In this document: positions 17,740 to 27,122 of the stretch, piece after piece | How the letters are laid out: the number at the start of each line of letters is the position of its first letter | How positions within the stretch are numbered: position 1 is the first letter of the stretch | NCBI RefSeq assembly: GCF_003862475.1 | Contig: NZ_RRCO01000001.1 | Location: 124,001-188,000, forward strand | DNA length: 64,000 bases | Direction: 5' to 3' | From: Lachnoanaerobaculum gingivalis | GTDB lineage: Bacteria > Bacillota > Clostridia > Lachnospirales > Lachnospiraceae | Notes under the pieces: generated by a model | The model's database searches: none | Told to the model about the DNA's origin: nothing | What the model saw: only the letters and a program-made list of their open reading frames with translations | Position numbers and translations under genes: made by a program

Positions 17740-18961
17740 TATAAGTTCCCTTACTCCTTACAAGTTTTGGTCTATATCCCTCTTTATTCAATCTTTCAAC
17801 TATCTGTTTCTTATGCTCCGTTCCGTAGGCTTCAATAGTGATTCTAAGCTCTACTGCAGCATTTCTGTTGATACTTATAAACTGATTATGCTCAAGCTTT
17901 ACAACATTTCCTCTCTCACTTGCCAAAAGGTCCGCCACCTTTGCAAGCTCACCCGGCTTATCCGGCAAAAGCACCGAAACGGTGAATATTCTGCCCCTCT
18001 CAATAAGACCATGCTGTATAAGTGATGCCATTGTTATAACATCCATATTCCCGCCGCTTAGAATTGACACTATCTTTTTTCCCTTTACATTCAGATGTTT
18101 CAGTGCGGCAACGGTAAGTAAACCTGAATTTTCAACTATCATCTTGTGGTTTTCCACCATATCAAGAAATGAAACTATAAGCTCATTGTCATTGATAGTT
18201 ATAATATCATCCACATTTTCTTTGACATAATTAAACAGCTTATCCCCCGGTGTCTTTACCGCGGTTCCGTCTGCAATTGTATTTGCGGAATCCAAAGTTA
18301 TTATATGTCCTTCTTTTATAGATGCCTTCATACATGCCGCATTTTCAGGCTCGACACCTATAACATGTATATTCGGATTCAACATCTTTGCAAGTGTTGC
18401 CACTCCTGCACATAGGCCACCGCCACCTATCGGTACCAGTATATAGTCTACAGTAGGAAGCTCTTTTATTATTTCCATGGCAATGCTTCCCTGTCCTGTA
18501 GCCACTGTCAAGTCATTGAAAGGATGCACAAAGGTTGCCCCACTCTCTTTGGCATACTCCATAGCCTTTGTGGCCGCCTCATCAAATACATCTCCGTAAA
18601 GTTCTACATTTGCACCGTAGTTTTTTGTTCTGTTTATCTTTATAAGAGGTGTTGTGGTAGGCATAAATACTGTAGCCTTTATCCCTGCAAGTTTTGCGGC
18701 ATATGCCACTCCCTGTGCATGGTTACCTGCCGATGCCGTTACAATTCCTTTTTTCTTTTCTTCTTCAGATAAAGTCGATATCTTATAGTATGCTCCTCTT
18801 ACCTTGTATGCTCCTGTATACTGCATATTTTCAGGCTTGAAAAATACTTTATTTCCTGATTGCTCTGAAAAAAACTCACTGAAAACCAGCTTGGTCTCCG
18901 ATGTAACTTTTTGCACCAGCTCGCTGGCTTCTTCAAATTTTTCTAATGTAAATTCCTTCAT
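17732..18961 (-). CDS. ilvA: Threonine ammonia-lyase with ACT domain
   Basis: A 409-aa PLP enzyme that deaminates threonine to 2-oxobutyrate, feeding isoleucine synthesis or threonine catabolism. The PLP lysine lies in TGAYKVRGAYYK, the glycine-rich phosphate loop is GGGGLCAG, and SAGNHAQG is present. The last about 80 residues form an ACT-type regulatory domain (FTVSVLLPDKPGELAKV). At this length it resembles the short biosynthetic or TdcB-like forms with one ACT domain. Other isoleucine genes are not nearby. Confidence 0.94.
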   Translation of the reverse strand: MKEFTLEKFEEASELVQKVTSETKLVFSEFFSEQSGNKVFFKPENMQYTGAYKVRGAYYKISTLSEEEKKKGIVTASAGNHAQGVAYAAKLAGIKATVFMPTTTPLIKINRTKNYGANVELYGDVFDEAATKAMEYAKESGATFVHPFNDLTVATGQGSIAMEIIKELPTVDYILVPIGGGGLCAGVATLAKMLNPNIHVIGVEPENAACMKASIKEGHIITLDSANTIADGTAVKTPGDKLFNYVKENVDDIITINDNELIVSFLDMVENHKMIVENSGLLTVAALKHLNVKGKKIVSILSGGNMDVITMASLIQHGLIERGRIFTVSVLLPDKPGELAKVADLLASERGNVVKLEHNQFISINRNAAVELRITIEAYGTEHKKQIVERLNKEGYRPKLVRSKGTYNA

Positions 18962-19005
18962 GATTGCCTCGATTCTATTTTTAATAATTTGTAACAGCTT
19001 TTTTA

Positions 19006-19935
19006 TTACTCATTACTAAACAGTGCATCTACAAATTCCTGTGAATCGAACTTGTGTAAATCGTCTATTTTCTCCCCCACACCGATATACTTTACCGGAA
19101 TTGAAAGCTCAGCCTGTATTGCTACGGCAATACCTCCCTTTGCACTTCCGTCAAGTTTTGTCAGTATTATTCCTGTTATATTTGCGGCTTCATTAAATAC
19201 CCTTGCCTGCTCAAGTGCATTTTGTCCTGTAGTACCGTCAAGCACTACCAATGTCTCTCTGTAGGCATCCGGATATTCTCTTTCAATTATTTTATTTATC
19301 TTTTTCAGCTCTTCCATAAGATTTTTCTTATTGTGAAGTCTTCCTGCCGTATCGACTATCATTACATCGGTATTTCTTGCTATTGCGGCTTTGCAGGCGT
19401 CAAATACCACTGCTCCCGGGTCCGAACCCTCGTTTTGAGCGATTATATCCACACCGGCTCTCTTTGTCCACTCTTCAAGCTGCTCTATTGCCGCGGCTCT
19501 GAAAGTATCCGCGGCTACCACAAGTACTTTCTTTCCGTCTTTTTTAAGCTGACTTGCAAGCTTTCCTACAGATGTGGTCTTTCCTACACCGTTTACACCT
19601 ATAACAAATACTACGGATTTTCTGTTTTCAAATTCATAAGCATTCTCACCCAGATCCATTCTTTGCTTTATAGTTTCAATAAGCACATCTTTACACTGTG
19701 AAGGTGAAGTCAGATGTTCTTCCTTTACTCTTTTTCTGAGCTCTTCTATGATATCTGTGGAAGCTCTGATACCGATATCACCCATAATAAGTGTCTCTTC
19801 AAGCTCCTCATAAAAATCCTCATCTATTACATCATATCCAAGAAAGACATTTTCTATTCCGCTTACAACGGCATTTCTTGTCTTTGTAAGGCCTTCTACC
19901 AGCCTCGAAAAAAATCCTCTTTTCTTTTCTTCCAT
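19006..19935 (-). CDS. ftsY: Signal recognition particle receptor FtsY
   Basis: A 309-aa GTPase that docks SRP-ribosome complexes at the membrane. It has the N domain, the P-loop GVNGVGKTTSVGKLA, DTFRAAAIEQL, VDTAGRL and TKLDGSAKGG (G1 to G5 elements). The acidic A domain of E. coli FtsY is absent, as in many Firmicutes. It follows smc by 9 bases in the standard rnc-smc-ftsY order. Confidence 0.98.
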   Translation of the reverse strand: MEEKKRGFFSRLVEGLTKTRNAVVSGIENVFLGYDVIDEDFYEELEETLIMGDIGIRASTDIIEELRKRVKEEHLTSPSQCKDVLIETIKQRMDLGENAYEFENRKSVVFVIGVNGVGKTTSVGKLASQLKKDGKKVLVVAADTFRAAAIEQLEEWTKRAGVDIIAQNEGSDPGAVVFDACKAAIARNTDVMIVDTAGRLHNKKNLMEELKKINKIIEREYPDAYRETLVVLDGTTGQNALEQARVFNEAANITGIILTKLDGSAKGGIAVAIQAELSIPVKYIGVGEKIDDLHKFDSQEFVDALFSNE

Positions 19936-19944
19936 GTCAAACTC

Positions 19945-22900
19945 CTAATTATCCAATTCATTCTCTATAAGATTTACTGAAACAAGTGTTGAAACTCCTT
20001 TTTCCTGCATAGTAATTCCATAAAGTCTGTCCGAAGATACCATAGTACCACGTCTATGTGTAATTACTATGAATTGTGTATGATCTGTCAACTTATGCAA
20101 ATACTTTGCAAATCTGTCTACATTTGAATCATCCAAAGCCGCCTCTATTTCGTCAAGAAGCGCAAAAGGTGAAGGTTTCAGATTTTGTATTGCAAAAAGA
20201 AGTGCAATAGCTGTGAGCGCCTTCTCGCCTCCTGAAAGCTGCATCATATTTTGAAGTTTCTTTCCCGGCGGCTGTGAAATAATTGCAATACCAGCTTCAA
20301 GCATATCATCCTGCTCTTCAAGTACCAACTTACCGCTACCACCGCCAAAGAGCTCCTTAAATACTTCATCAAATTCTTTGGCTATTTCTTCAAACTTTTC
20401 AGCGAACTGCTTTTTCATAGCAATATCAAGTTCTTCAATAATCTTTATCAAAGTCTCTTCAGCTTCTAAGATATCCGAATGTTGCTTTTTCATAAGCTCA
20501 TATCTTCCCGAAACTTCATTGTAATCTGAAATGGCATTTACATTTACATTTCCAAGAGCTTTGATTTTTGATCTGAGTTCCTGTATCTTTGCTCTGATAT
20601 CATTTAAACTCATACCTGTATCAGTCTTTAGCTCCAAAGAAGAATTATATGTGAGTTCATATTCATTCCACATATAGTTTGTTCTCTCTGAAATTCTTTC
20701 TTCAGATTTTTCTATCTGACCTCTTAGCCTATAGATATCTCTGTCAAGAAGTGAAACCCTGTCACTGTAAACATCTCTGTTTTCAAATATCTTATTCTGT
20801 GACTTACTCTTTGTTTCCTTGATTTCACTCAGCTCTTCTTCTTTTTTCTTAAGCTCCTCTATTTTTTGAGCAAGTTCCTCTCTTGCCGTTTGCTCTTCTT
20901 CAATTCTTTGATTTTTCTCCGTTATGTTTCTTATGATATCTTCGGCCTTACCCTTTAGCCCTGATTTTTCGGCTATAAGAGCATCCATATCCGCTTTTGT
21001 TCTGTTTACATTCTCATCGCTGAATTCAAGTCGCTGCGATATATTTGCATATTCAAGCTTTGAAGAATTAAGTCTTTCAACCACAGTTTCTCTTTTGCTT
21101 CTATGGCTTTGGATTTCTTTTTCAATACTTTCAATATCTTTTCCGACTTTTCCAAAGTCCTCGCCTACATTAAGAAGTGTATTATCAAGTCTCTTGGTCT
21201 CATTTTCTATTTCTGTAAGTTCATTGTCGATATTTTCAAAATCTGTCTGAACGGAAACAGATGAAGTCTTTAATTCATCAAGCTTCTCTATAAGACTGTT
21301 TTTTCTATGCTCTATATTATTTTTTTCAATAATAAGTTCCTGGCTCTGTACTCTGTTTTCTTCAAGTTTTGCAGTTATAGAATTTCTCTCAGCCTTGAAG
21401 CCTTCCACCTTATCATTTGTCTCTGTATAATTTTTTAAAAGTTCTGTTATTTCAGCTTCAAGTTCGTCTATTTCACGCTTTCTACCAAGCAGATTTCCTG
21501 CCCCTTTAAAAGCACCACCGCTTATAGAACCTCCGGGACTTAAAGACTCACCGTCAAGTGTAACAACTCTGTACTCATATCTGAACTTCTTTTCAAATGC
21601 GATTGCATTATCAATATTGTCGATAACAACAATCTTACCTAGTAGGCTTCCTACCAAATTTACATAATCACTGTCAAACTCTACAAGCTCCGATGCTATT
21701 CCTATAACACCTTTTTCTTTTAGAAATTCTTTATTTGAAAATGTTGAATTTCTTACTGAAGACAGCGGCAGGAATGTGGCTCTTCCGTATTTATTTTTCT
21801 TAATATAGTCAATAAGAATCTTTGCTGTGTTCTCGGAATCTGTAACTATATTCTGAATTCTTCCTCCGAGAGCCGTTTCTATGGCAATCTCATACTTTTG
21901 TGATGCCTTGATAATATCTGCAACAACTCCGTGAATACCGCCGATTCTGTCTCTGGTCTCCATAATTTTTTTTATGGAATTGCCATATCCCTCATATCTT
22001 TCGGCAATATTTTTCATCGAAGTGAGTCTTGCGGATTCTCTTTGGTATTTTATCTGCAAGTCCGATGCCACCTTTGCAAATCTTGTTATCTCCGTATGAA
22101 TTGCTTCATTTTTATTTTCAAGCTCTTTCTTTACCTCATTGACGGCATCTATCGAAGCGTTTATCTTTGAAAGATTTTTATCCTCTTCTTCAACCTTTAT
22201 CTCTAAAGTATTTTGTCCTGTTTTACTCTCCAAAAGTCTCTGTGTCATTTGAGATTTTCTGAGTCGTACCTGCTCAAGGATACCTTTATATCTTTCCTTC
22301 TTTGCTCTAAGATCGGCATTCTTTGAGTTAAACTCTTCTGAAGCATTTTTTAAATCTTCAAGTCTTTTTGTGAGTTCATTGATATTCTTATCAATATTTT
22401 CAAGTTCCTTAAAAACACTGTTTTCTTTTTCTCGTGCTTCATTTAAAAGCCTTTGTAAAGAATTCTTTTCCTCTTCAAGTTTATCAAGCTCTTTTTGCTT
22501 TTTTTCTATATCACTGTCTATATTCTCGCCTCTGGATGCAAGATTTTCATTATTCTTGTTTTCGGAATTTATCTGCTCCTTTAAGATTTCAATATGAGAA
22601 GTGATTTCCTGCAATGTAATACTTGTAGTACTTCTTGTATTTCTTAATTCATCCAGCTCTTCATCTATCTTTTTTAAATCTGCAGTGATATTTTCATAGT
22701 CCAGTTTCGATTTTTCAAGTGAAGCTTTTGCATCGTTTAAGTCATCTGAAAGAAGTTTTTCTCTCTTTTTATATTCATTCAGGTTTTGTGTTATGCTGTC
22801 ATACTCCATTATATAGCTGTTCACATCAAAGGTTTTCAGTTCTTCACGCAATGCTAAAAACTCTTTGGCAACCTTTGCCTGTCTTTCAAGAGGACCAACC

Positions 22901-23502
22901 TGTTTTTCAAGCTCTGTAAGAATATCGTTTACTCTCACGAGGCTTTCTCTCTCAGACTCCAGTTTTTTTAGAGCCAGACCTTTTCTTCTTTTAAACTTTG
23001 TGATGCCTGCAGCCTCGTCAAAAAGTTCTCTTCTTTCTTCAGGTTTTCCGTTGAGTATCTTATCTACCTGTCCCTGTCCTATAATGGAATATCCATCCTT
23101 ACCTATACCTGTATCAAAGAAAAGCTCACTGATATCCTTTAACCTGCAGGCGGAACCGTTTATCATATACTCACTTTCTCCGGATCTGAAAAGCCTTCTT
23201 GAAACCGTAACTTCTTCAAAGTCGATATCAAGCTTATGATCGGAGTTATCCAAAGTAATCGCAACATATGCAAATCCCAGCGGTTTTCTAAGCTCGGTCC
23301 CTGCAAATATGACATCCTGCATATTTCCGCCTCTGAGCTGCTTTGCACTCTGTTCACCAAGTACCCATCTTACCGCATCCGAAACATTACTTTTTCCTGA
23401 GCCGTTCGGTCCTACAATACCGGTTATTCCATTGTGGAAATCAAATACAATTTTATTTGCAAAGGATTTAAATCCTTGAATTTCAATACGTTTTAAATAC
23501 AT
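19945..23502 (-). CDS. smc: Chromosome segregation ATPase SMC
   Basis: An 1185-aa SMC protein that loops and compacts the chromosome with ScpA and ScpB. The Walker A motif GPNGSGKS is at residues 31-38, followed by long coiled coils, a hinge near residues 510-650 containing GIHGVVADII and LDGESLSPGGSISGG, a second coiled coil, then the signature LSGGEKALTAIALL and Walker B FALLDEIEAALD. The length is normal. It overlaps rnc by 10 bases. Confidence 0.99.
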   Translation of the reverse strand: MYLKRIEIQGFKSFANKIVFDFHNGITGIVGPNGSGKSNVSDAVRWVLGEQSAKQLRGGNMQDVIFAGTELRKPLGFAYVAITLDNSDHKLDIDFEEVTVSRRLFRSGESEYMINGSACRLKDISELFFDTGIGKDGYSIIGQGQVDKILNGKPEERRELFDEAAGITKFKRRKGLALKKLESERESLVRVNDILTELEKQVGPLERQAKVAKEFLALREELKTFDVNSYIMEYDSITQNLNEYKKREKLLSDDLNDAKASLEKSKLDYENITADLKKIDEELDELRNTRSTTSITLQEITSHIEILKEQINSENKNNENLASRGENIDSDIEKKQKELDKLEEEKNSLQRLLNEAREKENSVFKELENIDKNINELTKRLEDLKNASEEFNSKNADLRAKKERYKGILEQVRLRKSQMTQRLLESKTGQNTLEIKVEEEDKNLSKINASIDAVNEVKKELENKNEAIHTEITRFAKVASDLQIKYQRESARLTSMKNIAERYEGYGNSIKKIMETRDRIGGIHGVVADIIKASQKYEIAIETALGGRIQNIVTDSENTAKILIDYIKKNKYGRATFLPLSSVRNSTFSNKEFLKEKGVIGIASELVEFDSDYVNLVGSLLGKIVVIDNIDNAIAFEKKFRYEYRVVTLDGESLSPGGSISGGAFKGAGNLLGRKREIDELEAEITELLKNYTETNDKVEGFKAERNSITAKLEENRVQSQELIIEKNNIEHRKNSLIEKLDELKTSSVSVQTDFENIDNELTEIENETKRLDNTLLNVGEDFGKVGKDIESIEKEIQSHRSKRETVVERLNSSKLEYANISQRLEFSDENVNRTKADMDALIAEKSGLKGKAEDIIRNITEKNQRIEEEQTAREELAQKIEELKKKEEELSEIKETKSKSQNKIFENRDVYSDRVSLLDRDIYRLRGQIEKSEERISERTNYMWNEYELTYNSSLELKTDTGMSLNDIRAKIQELRSKIKALGNVNVNAISDYNEVSGRYELMKKQHSDILEAEETLIKIIEELDIAMKKQFAEKFEEIAKEFDEVFKELFGGGSGKLVLEEQDDMLEAGIAIISQPPGKKLQNMMQLSGGEKALTAIALLFAIQNLKPSPFALLDEIEAALDDSNVDRFAKYLHKLTDHTQFIVITHRRGTMVSSDRLYGITMQEKGVSTLVSVNLIENELDN

Positions 23503-24191
23503 TCTTCAATTTTCCCCAATTTTTTTAGTGCTTCATAGGCTGCCGCCTGTTCCGCCGACTTTTTACTTACACCTTCTCCCATTCCTATTGTTTTACCGTC
23601 AATTTTTACCGCAACTACGAATTTTTTTAAATGATCGGGCCCCTCTTCAGATAATAGGGCGTATTCCACAGTTTTAGAATCCTGTGATTGAATCACTTCC
23701 TGTAATATAGTCTTGCTATCATAAAAGAAGACTTTATTTTCGTATTCATTCAGAATGAATTTTAAAATCACCTCTTTTGCATTAGCAAAACCACCATCTA
23801 AATAGATGCTGCCGATGAGTGCCTCAAATGCATCACTTATAATGCTGGGTCTCATCCTTCCGCCTGTATGTTCCTCGCCTTTTCCAAGTTTTAAAAACTT
23901 ACTTAGTTTTATATTTTTGGCACAATCCGCCAAAGCCGGTTCACAAACAAAACTCGCTCTTATTTTTGTAAGCTCACCCTCCGGCTTATCCGGGTAGACT
24001 CCATAGAAAAATTCACTGCTTACAAGTTCCAAAACGGCATCCCCCAAAAACTCAAGTCTTTCATTTGACCCGTTTTTACCGAGCTGATGCTCATTTGCAT
24101 ATGAACTGTGAGTAAGTGCCTGACTCAAAAGCTCTTTATTCTTATACTCATATCCTAATAATTCCTGTAATTCATTTAAATTATTATTCAT
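23493..24191 (-). CDS. rnc: Ribonuclease III
   Basis: A 232-aa double-stranded RNA endonuclease that processes rRNA and structured mRNA. The catalytic motif is NERLEFLGDAVLELV near residue 43. A second acidic cluster lies about 75 residues later, and a C-terminal double-stranded RNA-binding domain ends KKSAEQAAAYEAL. A 240-bp foldback element lies directly upstream, between it and acpP, which in most relatives is the immediate neighbour. Its long hairpin RNA could be an RNase III substrate, which is inference. Confidence 0.98.
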   Translation of the reverse strand: MNNNLNELQELLGYEYKNKELLSQALTHSSYANEHQLGKNGSNERLEFLGDAVLELVSSEFFYGVYPDKPEGELTKIRASFVCEPALADCAKNIKLSKFLKLGKGEEHTGGRMRPSIISDAFEALIGSIYLDGGFANAKEVILKFILNEYENKVFFYDSKTILQEVIQSQDSKTVEYALLSEEGPDHLKKFVVAVKIDGKTIGMGEGVSKKSAEQAAAYEALKKLGKIEECI

Positions 24192-24223
24192 ACAAACCCT
24201 CTACTATTTCTAATTTTATAAAA

Positions 24224-24463
24224 GAGGCTATTATCATTAGATTAAATATTATGCTTCTTATTTTACAATCCTTGTAGCGTTTAACACTTTCGTAAAGCGA
24301 GACAGGATTCAGCAGTCGAGGACCTGTTTGAGTGCAGTTCGCTGCTCTTCAAGCGAACAAACGAGTTCCGCAGACTGCGTAAAATCCTGCGAAGCTTTAA
24401 GAAAGTGTTGCGATTAGGATTGTAAAATATAAGCGATAATAACTCATAATGGTTAATAGCCTC
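24224..24463. repeat. 240-bp foldback (long inverted-repeat) element
   Basis: The two halves are imperfect reverse complements over about 115 bases. Matching blocks in order are GAGGCTATTA, TATTTTACAATCCT, AACACTTTC, TAAAGC, CAGGATT and GCAGTC. At the tip, GTTCGC pairs with GCGAAC. The whole unit can fold into one long hairpin. No other copy occurs in this window. A 64-codon frame across it (24281-24475, minus) has the biased look of a chance frame. It could be a non-autonomous mobile element or a structured intergenic RNA; sequence alone does not decide. Confidence 0.75.
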
Positions 24464-24482
24464 ATTATCTTTCATCCAGGAG

Positions 24483-24716
24483 TCAATTACCGGTTGCCTT
24501 CTTTATTTCTTCTACCGCATCATTTACAGTATGAATATTCTCTGCAACTTCCTGAGGTATCTCAAGCTCAAATTCTTCTTCAATTCCTGTGATAATCTCA
24601 AACAGGTCAAGTGAATCGGCTCCCAAATCGTCTACAAAAGCTGAATTAAGTTCAATTGTACTCTCATCAATATTTAAAACCTCAGCGATAATTTTCTTTA
24701 ATTTCTCAAACTCCAT
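24483..24716 (-). CDS. acpP: Acyl carrier protein
   Basis: A 77-aa acidic protein carrying fatty-acyl chains on a phosphopantetheine arm. The modified serine is in GADSLDLFEI, with the typical flanking helices. The start at 24716 is preferred because the sequence GGAG seven bases upstream is a ribosome site; the frame also has an ATG four codons earlier that contains that GGAG. It lies 13 bases after plsX in the usual order. Confidence 0.95.
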   Translation of the reverse strand: MEFEKLKKIIAEVLNIDESTIELNSAFVDDLGADSLDLFEIITGIEEEFELEIPQEVAENIHTVNDAVEEIKKATGN

Positions 24717-24729
24717 TTTTTTCTCCATT

Positions 24730-25722
24730 CTAATTCTTTGTCATTTTTTCTCTTATAATATCACTCAAAGCTTCTTCTTTAAAGCTCTTGCATTGCAAAA
24801 TTGAATTACAAATTTCATTTGCCTTTGAATTACCATGTGCTTTTACCACAAGGCCATTCAAACCAAGCAAAGGCGCTCCGCCGTATTCACTCGCATCAAA
24901 GGACTTCAATGTCTCTTTTAATGATGATTTTATCATCATTGCACCTATCTTTGTAAAGACATTTTTCATCAAAGCATCTTTTATCTTACCGAGCAGTGTA
25001 GAACCCAAGCCTTCATAAAGCTTTAGTATAACATTACCCACAAATGCTTCACAAACTATAATATCGGCACCGCCCTTAGGTATCTCTCTTGACTCTACGC
25101 TGCCGATGAAGTTGATATCATCACACTCTTTCAAAAGCGGCATGGTCTCTTTTACAAGAGCATTTCCTTTTTCTTCCTCGGCACCTATATTTACAATGCC
25201 GACTCTCGGATTTTTTATACCTATTACTTTTTCCATATACAATGAACCTATTCTGGCAAACTGAACCAGATGTTCAGCCCTTGCATCCACATTTGCACCA
25301 CAGTCTATAAGCAAAGACACACCTTTTTCTGTAGGAATAAGCGGCGCCAGTGCAGGTCTAAGTATTCCCTTAATCCGGCCTACTATAAGCTGTCCGCCTA
25401 CAAGAACGGCTCCTGTGCTTCCGGCACTTACAAATCCGTCCGCCTTACCTTCCTTTACAAGGTTCATTCCCACTACTATCGATGAATCTTTCTTTGCTCT
25501 GATAGCCGCTACAGGTGCTTCCTCATTTGTTATTACCTCTGTTGCGTAAACCGCACTGCATCTGTCCTTATACTCTTCAGTTATCTTCCCCTCTAAAACC
25601 TCCTTCTTACCGACTAAAATAACATTAATGTCTTTATCTTTCTTTAAGGCATCAAACGCCCCTTTTATTATTTCTTCGGGTGAATAATCTCCACCCATTG
25701 CATCTAATGCAACTGTAACCAT
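24730..25722 (-). CDS. plsX: Phosphate acyltransferase PlsX
   Basis: A 330-aa enzyme that converts acyl-ACP to acyl-phosphate, the first step of membrane phospholipid synthesis with PlsY. The N-terminal VALDAMGGDYSPEE, the SAGSTGAVL loop and the C-terminal GAPLLGLNGLVVKAHG are diagnostic. The start is ATG at 25722 after CGAGGTGTG. A promoter lies about 40 bases upstream. It heads the acpP, rnc, smc, ftsY group. Confidence 0.97.
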   Translation of the reverse strand: MVTVALDAMGGDYSPEEIIKGAFDALKKDKDINVILVGKKEVLEGKITEEYKDRCSAVYATEVITNEEAPVAAIRAKKDSSIVVGMNLVKEGKADGFVSAGSTGAVLVGGQLIVGRIKGILRPALAPLIPTEKGVSLLIDCGANVDARAEHLVQFARIGSLYMEKVIGIKNPRVGIVNIGAEEEKGNALVKETMPLLKECDDINFIGSVESREIPKGGADIIVCEAFVGNVILKLYEGLGSTLLGKIKDALMKNVFTKIGAMMIKSSLKETLKSFDASEYGGAPLLGLNGLVVKAHGNSKANEICNSILQCKSFKEEALSDIIREKMTKN

Positions 25723-25761
25723 AACACACCTCGAAAGTAAGTTTTACTTTGATACCATTGT

Positions 25762-25790
25762 ATCATATATGAATAGAAAAATATTCGCAA
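25762..25790 (-). promoter_or_regulatory. plsX promoter
   Basis: On the minus strand TTGCGA and TATGAT are spaced by exactly 17 bases. Directly after the -10 box lies GATACAATGGTATC, a 5-bp inverted repeat around four bases that could be an operator over the transcription start. Confidence 0.6.
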
Positions 25791-25865
25791 TATGAAATTG
25801 TTAATATCAAAAATATTTTTGTTATATTTGGTATAACCTGTATTTATAGTCTAATAATTTGTCCG

Positions 25866-26114
25866 TCAAATCCTTAACACCGTAAGCTCCTTGTCACGCA
25901 AAAGATATACCGCCTTTGCACCGGACAGTTTCTTTCTTACGATTCTTCCCTTTTCTTCCAAAGCTTCCCCCTCTTTGCCTAGAGGTGTAATTACCCTGTT
26001 GTCTTCTATGATACATTCTACATCATCATGATAGATATTCTGCAAATAAATTTTATAATAATTTATTTTTTCAAAATCATTTTCATTTTTTTTATCAACT
26101 ATCAGATATACCAT
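25866..26114 (-). CDS. Hypothetical protein, coupled to cbiG (82 aa)
   Basis: I do not recognise this protein. It starts MVYLIVDKK and its middle holds YHDDVECII. The C-terminal half is basic and charged, with GKEGEALEEKGRIVRKKLSG, and it ends KELTVLRI. It has no membrane segment or metal motif. It begins 20 bases inside the end of cbiG, so translation is probably coupled, and nothing follows it before plsX. The close overlap suggests a role linked to CbiG, but it could also be a general housekeeping peptide of the lineage. Confidence 0.55.
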   Translation of the reverse strand: MVYLIVDKKNENDFEKINYYKIYLQNIYHDDVECIIEDNRVITPLGKEGEALEEKGRIVRKKLSGAKAVYLLRDKELTVLRI

Positions 26115-27117
26115 ATAACCCCCGTCCTATCGCAAGAGTCATTCCGTCTTTTGCCGTCTTTTTAAGTATAAGATTATTGCACTGTATAAGAACCGATCTT
26201 TCACATACATTTCCTACACCTACAGTCTGTTTTACAAAATCAGATTCGTTAAACTCTCCTTCGACCTCATTTAATTCATCCTTTGAAAAAGTATTAAATG
26301 GAACTAAGAGTTTGTCGGCAAGTTCTTTGATTGCATTTTCATCTTTCTTTATATCAATGCTTCCTACAGCTTTTACGGCTCTTATATCAATGCCCTCTTC
26401 TTTTAGTACTTCATTTACAAAATCCCACATTTTTTGTGAATTAGTATTTTTTTTACATCCCACGCCAAGATATATATCCTTGGGTATAAGAGTCAGTACA
26501 TCGTCATCATAAACTCTGTCGGTAATCCTTACTCTAAGTTCACAGTCCTCATTTAAAGGATTCAATTTCTTTTGGATATCTTCCACATTTATACCGTCAA
26601 TATCACTGTCAATATCCACAGCTTTTTTATCAAGCAATGCGGCACTCACATCTTTTGCAAGTTTTCTTGATGAGATTATTAGACTATGCTTTTTAGCAAA
26701 TACATCCACCGCAAATTCTCCGTTTATATCAGTGGCTGTAGTAATAATAGGAGTGGCACCAAGTGCCCCTCCTATATATTCCGCCAATTCATTTGCACCG
26801 CCCACATGTCCTGAGAGCAAAGATATCACATATCTGCCAAGCTCATCTATAACAAGTACCGCGGGATCACTAAATTTATCTTTTACATATGGTGCAATGC
26901 TTCTTATCGCAATTCCTGTAGCTCCGACAAAAATAATTGCATCATCACTAAAATGCTCTTTTACTGTTTCTTTCAAATCCGTAAAGGCTTTCATTCTACT
27001 GTCTGAAATATACTTTGGCATTGTATATGATGATATATTGTTATTCTTTAATATATCCATCAATCTGATATTTATATCTTCACCATTTTTTGTAAATGAA
27101 AAAACAGTTATATTCAT
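26095..27117 (-). CDS. cbiG: Cobalt-precorrin 5A hydrolase (CbiG)
   Basis: A 340-aa protein of the CbiG family, which opens the lactone ring of cobalt-precorrin 5A and releases acetaldehyde during anaerobic cobalamin synthesis. The N-terminal domain has IFVGATGIAIRSIAPYVKDK and ISLLSGHVGGANELA, the family signature. The C-terminal domain starts IYLGVGCKKNT and ends near GVGNVCERS. It is alone here: no other cobalamin gene is in the window, so the rest of the pathway must be elsewhere or lost. It follows a CPBP gene by 5 bases. Confidence 0.9.
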   Translation of the reverse strand: MNITVFSFTKNGEDINIRLMDILKNNNISSYTMPKYISDSRMKAFTDLKETVKEHFSDDAIIFVGATGIAIRSIAPYVKDKFSDPAVLVIDELGRYVISLLSGHVGGANELAEYIGGALGATPIITTATDINGEFAVDVFAKKHSLIISSRKLAKDVSAALLDKKAVDIDSDIDGINVEDIQKKLNPLNEDCELRVRITDRVYDDDVLTLIPKDIYLGVGCKKNTNSQKMWDFVNEVLKEEGIDIRAVKAVGSIDIKKDENAIKELADKLLVPFNTFSKDELNEVEGEFNESDFVKQTVGVGNVCERSVLIQCNNLILKKTAKDGMTLAIGRGLYGISDS

Positions 27118-27122
27118 ATCTT

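Noticed and set aside
24281-24475. 64-codon frame on the minus strand through the foldback element
   Set aside because: Serine, arginine and leucine rich with no known domain, and it is explained by the inverted repeat. Frames like this come from structured repeats.
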